Assembly: GCF_017916295.1 (NCBI RefSeq)
Contig: NZ_JAFMSS010000008.1
Span: forward strand, 186,001 to 250,000
Length of the DNA: 64,000 nucleotides
DNA from: Rubellimicrobium arenae
GTDB taxonomy: Bacteria; Pseudomonadota; Alphaproteobacteria; Rhodobacterales; Rhodobacteraceae
Direction of reading: 5' to 3'
Numbering within the stretch: the first letter of the stretch is position 1; each line of letters opens with the position of its first letter. The notes beneath the pieces were generated by a model. It saw only the letters and a list, made by a program, of their open reading frames with translations, had not been told where the DNA came from and did not search any database. Positions 1-9,055 of this stretch are shown here, in pieces. The position numbers and the translations under genes were made by a program.

Positions 1-75
1 CCCGGTCATCAGAAAGGCCATCATGCAGGAAATGAACACCTGCGCGGTGATGATCGTGGCCTTGGATTGGGTCAT
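1..75 (-). CDS. DUF2798-like small membrane protein, N-terminal part only
   Basis: The first 25 codons of a minus-strand gene that runs off the left edge. Translation from ATG at 75 gives MTQSKATIITAQVFISC and then MMAFLMTG, a short polar start running into a hydrophobic helix. A purine-rich AAAGGAG ribosome site lies just upstream of the ATG. The helix resembles the first of the two membrane segments of DUF2798 proteins, which are small and of unknown function, but with so little sequence the family is a guess. That a gene starts here is well supported by the ribosome site and frame. Confidence 0.5.
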   Translation of the reverse strand, partial: MTQSKATIITAQVFISCMMAFLMTG

Positions 76-689
76 CTCGTCTCCTTTCAGGAGGACGGGC
101 GACCAAGGGACGCGCGATCCCACGGCCCCCGTCCGTTCGGGGTCCGCCGTGGGTTCGTCGATGCGACTAACTCCCGCGATCTGCGCGGGGGCCGGGCTAA
201 CCTGACCGGCCTGACGTTTTTCGGCCCGGGGCACCTAGCCGGGCCCGGCGCCCGGCACAAGCCCCATCCCCCTTGGCGGGGCGTTGCGCGCCGGCGGACC
301 GACCGCGCGGTGCCGTCACCCTTCGTCAACCTCCCGCCGCCATCCTGCCCCGCATCCGGAGCGCGTCGCCCCGCCGGACCCGCCCCTGGAACGGGCGGCC
401 CGCCGGGGCTGATGTCGGTCGCGCTCCCCTACCGGCCGCCCTGGACGACGGCGGCCCGGCGGGATCCAAGGTCGGTCCAGGCCCGGGGCTCCTGCGGGAG
501 AAAGGCTCCACGGGCACCAGCTCTTTGAGGGACGCGCGAGCCCCGTCCCCCTGGGAGATTCGGCCTTCGCGGGCCGGGTCGCTGCCACCTAGCCGCCGCG
601 CGTCGAGACCGCGCCCCCCGCGCCGTGGACTGGCAGCCCGGCGCGGCCTCGGAGGCCGTCCCCCTGGCCGGGGAAACGCTCCGTCGTTC
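76..689. other. Intergenic stretch with no recognisable gene
   Basis: This 614-base gap is the longest non-coding stretch in a window where most gaps are under 150 bases. Open frames cross it on both strands, but all have the Arg/Pro/Gly/Ala-rich composition expected from random GC-rich DNA and none has a convincing ribosome site. GGCCGG at 190-195 pairs with CCGGCC at 206-211, and a T5 run follows at 217-221. This is terminator-like but weak. The left end should hold the promoter of the DUF2798-like gene. I cannot exclude a small RNA or a decayed gene. Confidence 0.5.
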
Positions 690-1214
690 CTACTGATCCC
701 GCCGCCGCTTGCTCAGCAGCGCCGGACCCGCGCAGGCCGGATCGGTCGGCGCGGTGGTCTGGGCGATGAAGGGCTTCTGCGGCTCCACGCCCGATTCCTC
801 GATCCAGACGCCGTCCAGGCAGAAGTCCTGCGCGTAGTTGCCGGCGTTGAAGCCGAACTCCCCCTCGTCGCAGTCCGCCGCCGTGCCGTCCGCGTTCCAG
901 CCCTGGTCGAAGGGGCCCGGGATCTCGCTGTTGGTCGGGAACTGCATGAGCCTGGGCCAGTAGCGCAGGTACCAGGTGTCGTTCTCCCCCCGCGAGCCCA
1001 TGTCCCAGGTGCCGATCAGGTTGCCATCCTTGAAGCCCGCGATGCGGAAGCGCGTCACCTCGGCCTCGGTGATGACGTCGGCCTGGGCCAGCGAATCGGG
1101 ATACTCCATCGACCCGGTCATGGTGTAGCCGTCCGACCCCGCCCAGCAGAAATGGACCAGGGCGGCCTGCGAGGGTTGCGCCCAAAGGGCGATCAGGAGC
1201 GTGGCGCGGATCAT
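690..1214 (-). CDS. Predicted exported protein, family not recognised (174 aa)
   Basis: The protein starts MIRATLLIALWAQPSQA, a short signal peptide with a likely cleavage after SQA at about residue 17. The rest is rich in Trp, Tyr, Gly and acidic residues, with Cys in HFCWAG, ADCDEG and DFCLDG, which suggests a small disulfide-bonded periplasmic or secreted domain. Its ATG overlaps the folC stop by four bases (ATGA, 1211-1214), so it is probably co-transcribed as the last gene of accD-folC-690. A link to folate or fatty-acid synthesis is not implied by the sequence. I see no catalytic motif. Confidence 0.75.
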   Translation of the reverse strand: MIRATLLIALWAQPSQAALVHFCWAGSDGYTMTGSMEYPDSLAQADVITEAEVTRFRIAGFKDGNLIGTWDMGSRGENDTWYLRYWPRLMQFPTNSEIPGPFDQGWNADGTAADCDEGEFGFNAGNYAQDFCLDGVWIEESGVEPQKPFIAQTTAPTDPACAGPALLSKRRRDQ

Positions 1215-2482
1215 GCGCCCTGTCGTAGCACGTGCCCCGCCAGATACAGCGACCCGCAGATCAGGATTCGGTGAGCCCCCATCCCCGTCGCCGCCGCGAT
1301 CGCCTCGCGCACGCCGTCGGCGACGTCGGCCTGCAACCCGGCGTCCTGCGCGTGCCGGGCGGTCTCCTCGGCCGGAAGGGTGTTGGCCTCGCCCGGGATC
1401 GACACGGCCCAAAGCCGCTCGGCCACGCCCGCCAGCGGCCGCATGAAGCCCGCCACGTCCTTGGTGTTGAGCATCCCGCACACGAGATGCGTCCGCGCCG
1501 CCGGCATGGCCCGCAGCGTCGCCGCGATCGCCTCGCCCGCCGCCGGGTTGTGCCCGCCGTCGAGCCACAGCTCCCCCGGGGCGGCCATCTCGGCCAGCAT
1601 CCCGCGCAGCCGCTGCATCCGCGCCGGCCACTCGGCCCGGGTCACGCCCGCCTCGCAGGCCTCGTCGTCCAGCCCCAGCTCCCGCATCGCCGCCAGCGCG
1701 GCCCCCGCGTTGACGATCTGGTGCGGCCCCGGCAGGTTCGGCAGCGGCAGGTCCAACAGGCCCCGCTCGTCGCGGTAGATCAGCCGCCCGCCTTCGACAT
1801 CCGCGTGCCACTGCTGCCCATGGGCCAGCACCGGCGCCCCCAGACGCGCGGCCCGGTCCTCGATGACCTCCAGCGCCTCGGGGTGCTGGCGGGCCACGAC
1901 GACCGGCACGCCGCGTTTGATGATGCCCGCCTTCTCGCCCGCGATCTTGGCCAGCGTGTCGCCCAGATACTGCTGGTGATCGAGGTCGACGGGCGTGATC
2001 ACCGTCAGGCGGGGCCTGTCCACGACGTTGGTCGCGTCCAGCCGCCCGCCCAGCCCCACCTCCAGCAGCGTCCAGTCCGCCGGCGTGTCCGCGAAGGCCA
2101 CGAACGCCGCGGCGGTGGTGATCTCGAAGAAGGTGATCGGGTCCTCGCCGTTGGCCGCCATGCAGCGGTCCAGCACCGCCATCAGGTGATCCTCGGAGAT
2201 CAACTCGCCGGCCAGCCGGATGCGCTCGTGAAACCGCGCCAGATGCGGCGAGGTGTAGGCGTGGACGGTGCCGCCCGCCGCCTCCAGCCCCGCCCGGATC
2301 ATCGCCTGCGTCGAGCCCTTGCCGTTGGTGCCCGCGACGTGGATCACCGGCGGCAGCCGCCGCTCCGGATGGCCCAGCGCGGCGCAAAGCCGCTCCACCC
2401 GCGCCAGCGTCAGGTCGATGATCTTGGGATGGAGCCGGGTCATCCGCTCCAGGAGGATGTCGGACCCCTGCGGCGCGCTCAT
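1211..2482 (-). CDS. folC: Bifunctional folylpolyglutamate synthase / dihydrofolate synthase
   Basis: FolC adds glutamate to dihydropteroate and to tetrahydrofolates with ATP in the cytoplasm. The Mur-ligase P-loop is HVAGTNGKGSTQ near residue 50, followed by the YTSPHLARFHERIRL signature. FEITTAAAF and VGLGGRLDATN follow in the central domain. The C-terminal ligase domain carries LDGGHNPAAGE. The length of 423 aa is typical. ATG at 2482 overlaps the accD stop by four bases, the usual accD-folC arrangement in alphaproteobacteria, so the two are probably translationally coupled. An apparent longer frame reaching 3574 is only read-through antisense to other frames. Confidence 0.96.
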   Translation of the reverse strand: MSAPQGSDILLERMTRLHPKIIDLTLARVERLCAALGHPERRLPPVIHVAGTNGKGSTQAMIRAGLEAAGGTVHAYTSPHLARFHERIRLAGELISEDHLMAVLDRCMAANGEDPITFFEITTAAAFVAFADTPADWTLLEVGLGGRLDATNVVDRPRLTVITPVDLDHQQYLGDTLAKIAGEKAGIIKRGVPVVVARQHPEALEVIEDRAARLGAPVLAHGQQWHADVEGGRLIYRDERGLLDLPLPNLPGPHQIVNAGAALAAMRELGLDDEACEAGVTRAEWPARMQRLRGMLAEMAAPGELWLDGGHNPAAGEAIAATLRAMPAARTHLVCGMLNTKDVAGFMRPLAGVAERLWAVSIPGEANTLPAEETARHAQDAGLQADVADGVREAIAAATGMGAHRILICGSLYLAGHVLRQGA

Positions 2483-3405
2483 TCGGCGGCGGCGGCCGGC
2501 GCGTCGTCGACCGGCTCGGACTGGGCCGGGGCGGGCAGGTCGGCCATCACGGCCGGCGGCTCGCGCAGGAGCATCCGCAGGATGCAGACGATCTCGTCCT
2601 TGAGCTTGCCGCGCGGCGTCACCCGGTCCAGCATCCCGTGGTCGAGCAGGTATTCGGCCCGCTGGAACCCTTCGGGCAGCTTCTCGCGGATCGTCTGCTC
2701 GATGACGCGGGGACCGGCAAAGCAGATCAGCGCCCCCGGCTCGGCGATCTGCACGTCGCCCAGCATGGCATAGGAGGCCGTGACGCCCCCGGTCGTCGGA
2801 TGCGTCAGCACCACGACGTAGGGAAGCCCCGCCTCCTTGAGCATCTGCACCGCCACGGTCGTGCGGGGCATCTGCATCAGCGACAGGATCCCTTCCTGCA
2901 TCCGCGCGCCCCCGGCGGCGGCGAACAGCACCAGCGGCCGCTTCAGCTCCACGGCTCGTTCGGCGGCGGCGATGATGGCGTTGCCGACATACATCCCCAT
3001 GGAGCCCGCCATGTAGGAGAAGTCCTGCGCCACGGCGACAATCGGGGTCCGCCCGACCTCGCCCTCGGCCACCAGCATGGCCTCCTTCTCGCCGGTGGTC
3101 CGGCGCGCCTCCTTGATGCGGTCCGCGTATTTCTTCTGGTCGCGGAACTGCAGCGGGTCCTGGATCGGCTCGGGCACCTTCACCTCGGTGAAGATGCCGC
3201 CGTCGAAGAAGTGGCGGAACCGCTCGCGCGGCTTGATGGCCATGTGGTGCCCGCAGTTGGGGCAGACGTTCTGGTTCTCGGCCAGCTCGCGGTGGAACAG
3301 CATCTGCCCGCACTCGTCGCACTTGGTCCAGAGATTCTCCGGCACCTCGCGCCGCGAGAAGATCGAGTTGATCCGCGGGCGGACGTAGTTCGAGATCCAG
3401 TTCAT
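2479..3405 (-). CDS. accD: Acetyl-CoA carboxylase carboxyltransferase subunit beta
   Basis: AccD forms the carboxyltransferase with AccA and moves carboxyl from biotin to acetyl-CoA, giving malonyl-CoA for fatty acid synthesis. The N-terminal zinc finger is visible as CDEC...CPNC. The crotonase-type core follows with AAGGARMQEG and HPTTGGVTASYAMLGD. The 308 aa protein ends in an Ala/Pro/Glu-rich tail after residue 285. The start at 3405 (MNWISNYVRPRI) is the family consensus and has GGAG upstream. Longer in-frame extensions to 3582 lack homology. It heads the operon accD-folC-690. Confidence 0.97.
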   Translation of the reverse strand: MNWISNYVRPRINSIFSRREVPENLWTKCDECGQMLFHRELAENQNVCPNCGHHMAIKPRERFRHFFDGGIFTEVKVPEPIQDPLQFRDQKKYADRIKEARRTTGEKEAMLVAEGEVGRTPIVAVAQDFSYMAGSMGMYVGNAIIAAAERAVELKRPLVLFAAAGGARMQEGILSLMQMPRTTVAVQMLKEAGLPYVVVLTHPTTGGVTASYAMLGDVQIAEPGALICFAGPRVIEQTIREKLPEGFQRAEYLLDHGMLDRVTPRGKLKDEIVCILRMLLREPPAVMADLPAPAQSEPVDDAPAAAAE

Positions 3406-3563
3406 GCGCGCGCCCTCCGAGGCTTTGACGGGGGGAAATAAGCCGCGGAACCCCTGAATGCAATCGGCGTGGGGCCAGGGCCCATCCCCGGGCGGGGGAC
3501 GCCGCTGAAACTTCCGGCGCCGCCGCTCCGTGTCTCCCGGTGCCGCAACCCGGAGGAGCCGCC

Positions 3564-4376
3564 ATGGCCGACACCGCCCCAAGGGGTCCGCTCGTCTACC
3601 GCCAGCGACTCGCGACCCGGCTGACCCATTGGGCCTGGGCCTTGTCGCTGTTCGTGCTGCTGCTGACGGGCCTGCAGATCTTCAACGCCCACCCGGGGCT
3701 GTATCTGGGCGACCAGTCCGGCTTCGAGTTCAACAACGCCGTCCTGGCTCTCAGCGCCCGCGACACGCCCGAAGGCCTGCGGGGCGTCACCTGGGTCCTG
3801 GGGCACGAGTTCGACACCACCGGCCTTCTGGGCGCCTCGGGCGGGGAGATGCGGGGCTTTCCGTCCTGGGCCACGATCCCGAGCTACCACGACCTCGCCA
3901 CCGGGCGGGTGATCCACTTCTTCTTCGCCTGGCTGCTGACCGGGACGCTGCTCCTGTGGCTGCTGGCAAGCCTCCTGAACGGCCACTGGCGCGAGCTGAT
4001 CCCGACGGGGCGCGACCTGCGCGCCCTGCCCGCGGACGTCGCCGATCACCTGCGGCTCCGGCTGCATCACCGCCGCCGCTACAACGTGCTGCAGAAGCTG
4101 AGCTACGCGGGCGTGCTGTTCGTCCTCCTGCCCGGGATGATCGTCACCGGCCTTTGCATGTCGCCGTCCTTCAACGCCGCCGCGCCCTGGCTTCTGGACC
4201 TGCTGGGCGGACGGCAGACGGCGCGGACGCTGCATTTCCTCGGCATGTCGCTCCTTGTGCTGTTCTTCGTCGTCCACCTGCTGATGGTCGTCCTCGCCGG
4301 TCCGCTGAACGAGCTTCGCTCCATCCTGACCGGGTGGTACCGCCTGAGCCCCGGGGAGTCCTCCGATGCCCGCTGA
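3564..4376 (+). CDS. Cytochrome b561-type membrane subunit (thiosulfate-reductase cytochrome b family)
   Basis: This is an integral membrane haem b protein that would pass electrons between the quinone pool and the periplasmic molybdoenzyme encoded next. Four hydrophobic helices carry histidines placed like b-type haem ligands: THWAW near residue 20, VIHFFFAW near 115, and HFLGM and VVHLLM in the last helix. The start at 3564 (MADTAPRG) was chosen over an ATG-like codon at 3540 because CGGAGGAG lies just before it. The 3' end overlaps the next gene by 11 bases, so the two are an operon. The exact substrate is unknown. Confidence 0.85.
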   Translation: MADTAPRGPLVYRQRLATRLTHWAWALSLFVLLLTGLQIFNAHPGLYLGDQSGFEFNNAVLALSARDTPEGLRGVTWVLGHEFDTTGLLGASGGEMRGFPSWATIPSYHDLATGRVIHFFFAWLLTGTLLLWLLASLLNGHWRELIPTGRDLRALPADVADHLRLRLHHRRRYNVLQKLSYAGVLFVLLPGMIVTGLCMSPSFNAAAPWLLDLLGGRQTARTLHFLGMSLLVLFFVVHLLMVVLAGPLNELRSILTGWYRLSPGESSDAR

Positions 4377-5124
4377 CCCGACCCGCCGCCGCCTCCTGCT
4401 GGCCGCCCCCGCCCTCCTGCTGTCCGGCTGCAAGGTCTTCGACGGGATGACCGGTGACAGCCCGGCCCGCAACCTCCTCGAGGGCGCCAACGCCCTGACC
4501 CACGCGACGCAGAAGTTCGTGGCGCGCGACGCCCTCGCGCCGGAATACAGCCGCGCCGACATCCGCCAGGGGATGCGCCCCAACGGCGTCACCGCGCCGC
4601 AGGACAGCGATTACCAGGCGCTGGCCGCCAGCGGCTGGGCGGATTGGCGGCTGGCCGTGACCGGCGCGGTGGAGCGGCCCCTGTCCTTGTCCCTGGCCCA
4701 GCTCATGGCCATGCCGCCGCGCACCCAGATCACACGGCACGATTGCGTCGAGGGCTGGTCCTGCATCGCCGAATGGACGGGGGTCCAGCTGTCCCGCGTG
4801 CTCGCCGAGGCGCGGCCCCTGCCCCAGGCCCGCTTCCTCTACGTCCGGTCCATGGACACCATCGAACGGGGCCTCGCCGGCGGGATCCGGTATTGGGAAA
4901 GCCTCGACCTGCGGGACGCCCTGCACCCGCAGACGATCCTGGCCTACGGCATGAACGGGAGCCCCCTGCCCGTGGCCAACGGCGCGCCCCTGCGCCTGCG
5001 GGTCGAACGGCAGCTCGGCTACAAGATGGCCAAGTACCTCCATGCCATCGAAGTCGTCCCCGCCCTGGCCGACAAGGGCGGCTACTGGGAGGAACGGGGC
5101 TACGACTGGTACGCGGGCATCTAG
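4366..5124 (+). CDS. Molybdopterin-dependent oxidoreductase, sulfite-oxidase fold, predicted lipoprotein
   Basis: The 252 aa protein has the oxidoreductase molybdopterin-binding domain of the sulfite oxidase/YedY(MsrP) superfamily. RHDCVEGWSC holds the probable Mo ligand Cys127, and GMNGSPLPVANGAPLRLRV is the typical core strand-loop. The N-terminus TRRRLLLAAPALLLSGC combines a twin-arginine motif with a lipobox, so Tat export followed by lipidation is likely. That would tether it next to its cytochrome b partner (11-base overlap). By family it may reduce or oxidise a sulfur or sulfoxide compound. The substrate cannot be read from sequence. It is shorter than E. coli MsrP. Confidence 0.85.
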   Translation: MPADPTRRRLLLAAPALLLSGCKVFDGMTGDSPARNLLEGANALTHATQKFVARDALAPEYSRADIRQGMRPNGVTAPQDSDYQALAASGWADWRLAVTGAVERPLSLSLAQLMAMPPRTQITRHDCVEGWSCIAEWTGVQLSRVLAEARPLPQARFLYVRSMDTIERGLAGGIRYWESLDLRDALHPQTILAYGMNGSPLPVANGAPLRLRVERQLGYKMAKYLHAIEVVPALADKGGYWEERGYDWYAGI

Positions 5125-5176
5125 ACACCCGGCCCCGGCTGCGCGACGCTTCCCCGAACCGCAGAGGGACGATCCC

Positions 5177-6913
5177 ATGACGATCAATACCCGCTTCGAC
5201 AAGTCCCGGCTCCCGAGCCGCCATGTCACCGAAGGCCCCGCCCGCGCGCCCCATCGCAGCTACTTCTACGCCATGGGCATCACCGAGGAGGAGATCCACC
5301 AGCCCTGGGTCGGCGTCGCCACCTGCTGGAACGAGGCCGCGCCCTGCAACATCGCCCTGAACCGGCAGGCGCAGGTCGTGAAGCACGGCGTCAAGAAGGG
5401 CGGCGGCACGCCCCGCGAGTTCACGACCATCACCGTCACCGACGGCGTCGCCATGGGCCACGAGGGGATGCGCTCCTCCCTCGCCTCCCGCGAGGCCATC
5501 GCCGACACCGTCGAGCTCACCATGCGCGGCCATTGCTACGACGCGATCGTGGGCCTTGCGGGCTGCGACAAGTCGCTGCCGGGGATGATGATGGCCATGG
5601 TGCGGCTCAACGTGCCCTCCGTGTTCATCTACGGCGGCTCGATCCTTCCGGGCCGCCTCAATGGCCAGGACGTGACGGTCCAGGACGTCTTCGAGGCCGT
5701 GGGCAAGCACCAGGCCGGCGTCATGTCCGACGCCGAGCTCGAGATCCTCGAACGCGTGGCCTGCCCCTCCTCCGGGGCCTGCGGCGCGCAGTACACCGCC
5801 AACACCATGGCCTGCGTCTCCGAGGCGATCGGGCTGGCGCTGCTCAACTCCTCCTCGGCGCCCGCCCCCTACGAGAGCCGCGACCAGTTCTGCGAAGCCT
5901 CGGGCGTCGCGGTCATGAACCTCATCGAGAAGAACATCCGCGCCCGCGACATCGTCACCCGCAAGTCGCTCGAGAACGCCGCCCGCGTGGTGGCCTGCAC
6001 GGGCGGGTCGACCAACGGCGCGCTGCACCTGCCCGCCATCGCCCACGAGGCCGGGATCGAGTTCGACCTCTTCGACGTGGCCGACATCATGCGCGACACG
6101 CCCTACTTCGTGGACCTGCGCCCGGGCGGCAAGTACGTCGCCAAGGACCTGCACGAGGTCGGCGGCGTGCCCGTGGTCCTCAAGGAACTCCAGAAGATCG
6201 GCCTCCTGCACGAGGACTGCGTCACCGCCTCGGGCCGCACGCTCGGCGAGGAGCTCGACGACATCCGGGCCGAGGCCGACGGCCGCGTGATCCACCCCGC
6301 CGCCACGCCGCTCACCCGCACCGGCGGCGTCGTCGGCCTGCGCGGCAACCTCGCCCCCGACGGCGCCATCGTGAAGGTCGCCGGCATGACCGAGGCCGAG
6401 CAGGTCTTCACCGGCCCGGCCCGCGTCTTCGACTGCGAGGAGGACGCCTTCGCCGCCGTGAAGGCCCGCGCCTACCAGGAGGGCGAGGTCCTCGTCATCC
6501 GCAACGAAGGTCCCGCGGGCGGCCCCGGCATGCGCGAGATGCTGGCCACCACCGCCGCCCTCTCGGGCCAGGGCATGGGCAAGAAGGTCGCGCTGATCAC
6601 CGACGGGCGCTTCTCGGGCGCGACGCGGGGCTTCTGCGTGGGCCATGTCGGCCCCGAGGCCGCGCATGGCGGCCCGATCGCGCTGCTGCGGAACGGGGAC
6701 GTCATCACGATCAACGCCCTGACCGGCGAGATCTCCGTCGCGCTGTCGGACGAGGAACTCGGACAACGCCGCGTCGAATGGGCCGGCCCGCGCGTGACGC
6801 AGTACACCTCGGGCGCACTGTGGAAGTTCGCCAGGCTGGTGGGCAGCGCCCGGCACGGGGCCGTGACGCATCCCGGCGCGCAGGCCGAAAGCCACGTCTA
6901 CATGGACCAGTGA
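5177..6913 (+). CDS. ilvD: Dihydroxy-acid dehydratase
   Basis: IlvD dehydrates 2,3-dihydroxy-isovalerate and its homologue to the 2-oxo acids in valine and isoleucine synthesis, using an Fe-S cluster and Mg2+. Cluster cysteines are visible in AAPCNIAL, GLAGCDKSLPGM and VVACTGGSTN. SGACGAQYTANTMA and EGPAGGPGMREM are family signatures, and TDGRFSGATRG is near the C-terminus. Length 578 aa. ATG at 5177 has AGAGGGAC upstream. It stands 52 bases after the molybdoenzyme gene, same strand, and could share transcript with it, but function does not suggest so. Confidence 0.96.
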   Translation: MTINTRFDKSRLPSRHVTEGPARAPHRSYFYAMGITEEEIHQPWVGVATCWNEAAPCNIALNRQAQVVKHGVKKGGGTPREFTTITVTDGVAMGHEGMRSSLASREAIADTVELTMRGHCYDAIVGLAGCDKSLPGMMMAMVRLNVPSVFIYGGSILPGRLNGQDVTVQDVFEAVGKHQAGVMSDAELEILERVACPSSGACGAQYTANTMACVSEAIGLALLNSSSAPAPYESRDQFCEASGVAVMNLIEKNIRARDIVTRKSLENAARVVACTGGSTNGALHLPAIAHEAGIEFDLFDVADIMRDTPYFVDLRPGGKYVAKDLHEVGGVPVVLKELQKIGLLHEDCVTASGRTLGEELDDIRAEADGRVIHPAATPLTRTGGVVGLRGNLAPDGAIVKVAGMTEAEQVFTGPARVFDCEEDAFAAVKARAYQEGEVLVIRNEGPAGGPGMREMLATTAALSGQGMGKKVALITDGRFSGATRGFCVGHVGPEAAHGGPIALLRNGDVITINALTGEISVALSDEELGQRRVEWAGPRVTQYTSGALWKFARLVGSARHGAVTHPGAQAESHVYMDQ

Positions 6914-6920
6914 CCGCGCG

Positions 6921-6946
6921 GACCGGCCGCTGCGGCGCGGCCGGTC
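6921..6946 (+). terminator. Strong hairpin after ilvD, no U-tract
   Basis: GACCGGCCGC at 6921-6930 pairs perfectly with GCGGCCGGTC at 6937-6946 across a six-base loop, eight bases after the ilvD stop. No T-run follows, so it may only stabilise the 3' end or help Rho. Confidence 0.4.
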
Positions 6947-7003
6947 TCCGTCTGACGCGGCGTCCTGCGTGATCCGTTCGATCGCTCGGGGCATGATCGG
7001 GCC

Positions 7004-9019
7004 ATGAGACCCTTTCCCCGGCTCCTGTCCCCTGTCCAGATCGGCGCGGTCCGGCTGCCCAACCGGGTCCTGATGGGGTCCATGCACACGGGGCTCGAGG
7101 AACGGGGCGACTGGGACCGTGTCGCGGCCTTCTATGCCGCCCGCGCCTCGGCGGGGCTCATCGTCACGGGCGGAATGGCCCCGAACCGCGAAGGCGGCGT
7201 GTTCCCCGGCGCGGCGGGCCTGTTCAGCGACGAGGACATCGCCAACCACCGTCGCGTGACCGATGCCGTGCACGCGGCGGGCGGAAGGATCGCCATGCAG
7301 ATCCTCCATGCCGGGCGCTACGCCTACGGACCGGACTGCGTGGCCCCTTCGGCCCTGAGATCCCCGATCAGCCCCTTCGCCCCGAAGGAGCTGGACGCCG
7401 CAGGCATCGATGCGCAGGCCGCGGCCTTCGCCGTCGCGGCGCGGCGGGCGGTCCTTGCCGGCTACGACGGCGTCGAGGTGATGGGGTCCGAGGGCTACTT
7501 CCTCAACCAGTTCCTCGCTGTCCGCACCAACCGCCGCCGCGATGCCTGGGGCGGCTCGCCCGAGGCGCGCCGGCGCCTGCCCCTGGACGTGGTCCGCCGG
7601 GTCCGCGCCGCCCTCGGCCCCGACCGGGCGCTCATCTACCGGATCTCGCTCATCGACCTCGTGGAGGGCGGGCAAAGCTGGGACGACGTGGCCGCGCTCG
7701 CCCGCGAGGTGCAGGAGGCGGGGGCGGACGCCCTCAACTCGGGGATCGGCTGGCACGAGGCGCGGGTGCCCACCATCGCCACCTCCGTGCCGCGCGCCGC
7801 CTGGGCCTGGCTCACGGCCCGGCTCCGGCGCGAGGTCTCGATCCCGGTGATCGCGTCGAACCGCATCAACGCGCCCGAAACCGCCGAGGACCTCCTGGCT
7901 CGCGGGGACGCCGACCTCGTGAGCCTCGCGCGCCCGTTCCTGGCGGACCCCGACTTCGTCGCCAAGGCCGCCCGGGGCCGCGCGCGGGAGATCGCGCCTT
8001 GCATCGCCTGCAACCAGGCCTGCCTCGACCACACCTTCTCGGGCCGGGTCGCGACCTGCCTGGTCAACCCCCGCGCCGCCCACGAGACCGAGTTGGCCAT
8101 CGTCCCGGCCCCCCGGCCCAAGCGGATCGCCGTCGTCGGGGCCGGGCCCGCCGGGCTCTCGGCCGCGCTCACCGCCGCCGAGCGGGGCCATGACGTGACC
8201 CTCTTCGAGCGGGAGGCCGCGATTGGCGGCCAGCTCAACCTCGCCCGCGCCGTTCCCGGCAAGGAGGAGTTCAGCCCTCTCGTCCACTGGTTCGAGACGA
8301 TGTTGGAGATCCGTCGGATCGACCTACGTCTTGGGCGGGCGGCGACCGCGGCGGACCTCGCATCCTACGACGAGGTGGTCGTCGCCACTGGCGTCCGGCC
8401 GCGCGATCCGCGGATTCCGGGGCAGGACCTGCCCCATGTGGCGACCTATGCCGACATCCTGACGGGCCGCGTGGTGGCCGGCCCCCGCGTGGCCGTGATC
8501 GGAGCGGGCGGGATCGGCTTCGACCTGTCCGAATTCCTCGTGAGCGGCGGGCCACCGCCCCCGGACCTGGCCGGCTGGACCGCCGAATGGGGCGTGGGCG
8601 ACCCGGCGCTGTCGCCCGGTGGCCTGGCCCCCGGCGGGCCTGCGCCCCACCCTCCCCTGCGGGAGGTGACGCTGCTCCAGCGCAGGGGCGGGACGCCGGG
8701 GCGCAATCTCGGGCGCACGACGGGCTGGATCCACCGCGCCTCGCTCAGGATGAAGGGGGTGAGGATGCTGGGCGGCGTCAGCTACGAGCGGATCGTTCCC
8801 GAAGGGCTCTGGGTGCGGCTGGGCGACGCGGGCGAGGCGCAGCTCATCCCGGCCGAAACGATCGTGCTGTGCGCGGGCCAGGAATGCGAGCGGACGCTGG
8901 CCGACGAGCTGATCGCGCGGGGTCGGCCGGTCCATGTGATCGGCGGGGCGGAGCTGGCGGCCGAGCTCGATGCGAGACGCGCCATCGACCAGGGCACGCG
9001 TCTGGCCGCCATGCTCTGA
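7004..9019 (+). CDS. fadH: 2,4-dienoyl-CoA reductase (NADPH), FMN/FAD/4Fe-4S flavoprotein
   Basis: FadH removes 2,4-dienoyl-CoA double bonds during oxidation of unsaturated fatty acids. The FMN TIM barrel covers about residues 1-340 (PNRVLMGSMHTGLE, ILHAGRYA, GSEGYFLNQF). The Fe-S cluster cysteines follow in CIACNQACLDHTF and TCLVNPRA. The FAD/NADPH module begins with AVVGAGPAGLSAAL near residue 377. The segment GRTTGWIHRASL is characteristic of FadH proper rather than of trimethylamine dehydrogenase relatives. Length 671 aa is normal. The ribosome site before 7004 is weak. No other beta-oxidation gene is adjacent. Confidence 0.88.
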   Translation: MRPFPRLLSPVQIGAVRLPNRVLMGSMHTGLEERGDWDRVAAFYAARASAGLIVTGGMAPNREGGVFPGAAGLFSDEDIANHRRVTDAVHAAGGRIAMQILHAGRYAYGPDCVAPSALRSPISPFAPKELDAAGIDAQAAAFAVAARRAVLAGYDGVEVMGSEGYFLNQFLAVRTNRRRDAWGGSPEARRRLPLDVVRRVRAALGPDRALIYRISLIDLVEGGQSWDDVAALAREVQEAGADALNSGIGWHEARVPTIATSVPRAAWAWLTARLRREVSIPVIASNRINAPETAEDLLARGDADLVSLARPFLADPDFVAKAARGRAREIAPCIACNQACLDHTFSGRVATCLVNPRAAHETELAIVPAPRPKRIAVVGAGPAGLSAALTAAERGHDVTLFEREAAIGGQLNLARAVPGKEEFSPLVHWFETMLEIRRIDLRLGRAATAADLASYDEVVVATGVRPRDPRIPGQDLPHVATYADILTGRVVAGPRVAVIGAGGIGFDLSEFLVSGGPPPPDLAGWTAEWGVGDPALSPGGLAPGGPAPHPPLREVTLLQRRGGTPGRNLGRTTGWIHRASLRMKGVRMLGGVSYERIVPEGLWVRLGDAGEAQLIPAETIVLCAGQECERTLADELIARGRPVHVIGGAELAAELDARRAIDQGTRLAAML

Positions 9020-9055
9020 GCCGTTCCAGACCGCCGAACAATACCTCACCAATTC

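Noticed and set aside
4730..8287. A 1185-codon minus-strand open frame antisense to ilvD and fadH
   Set aside because: Same antisense composition. Real signatures are on the plus strand throughout.
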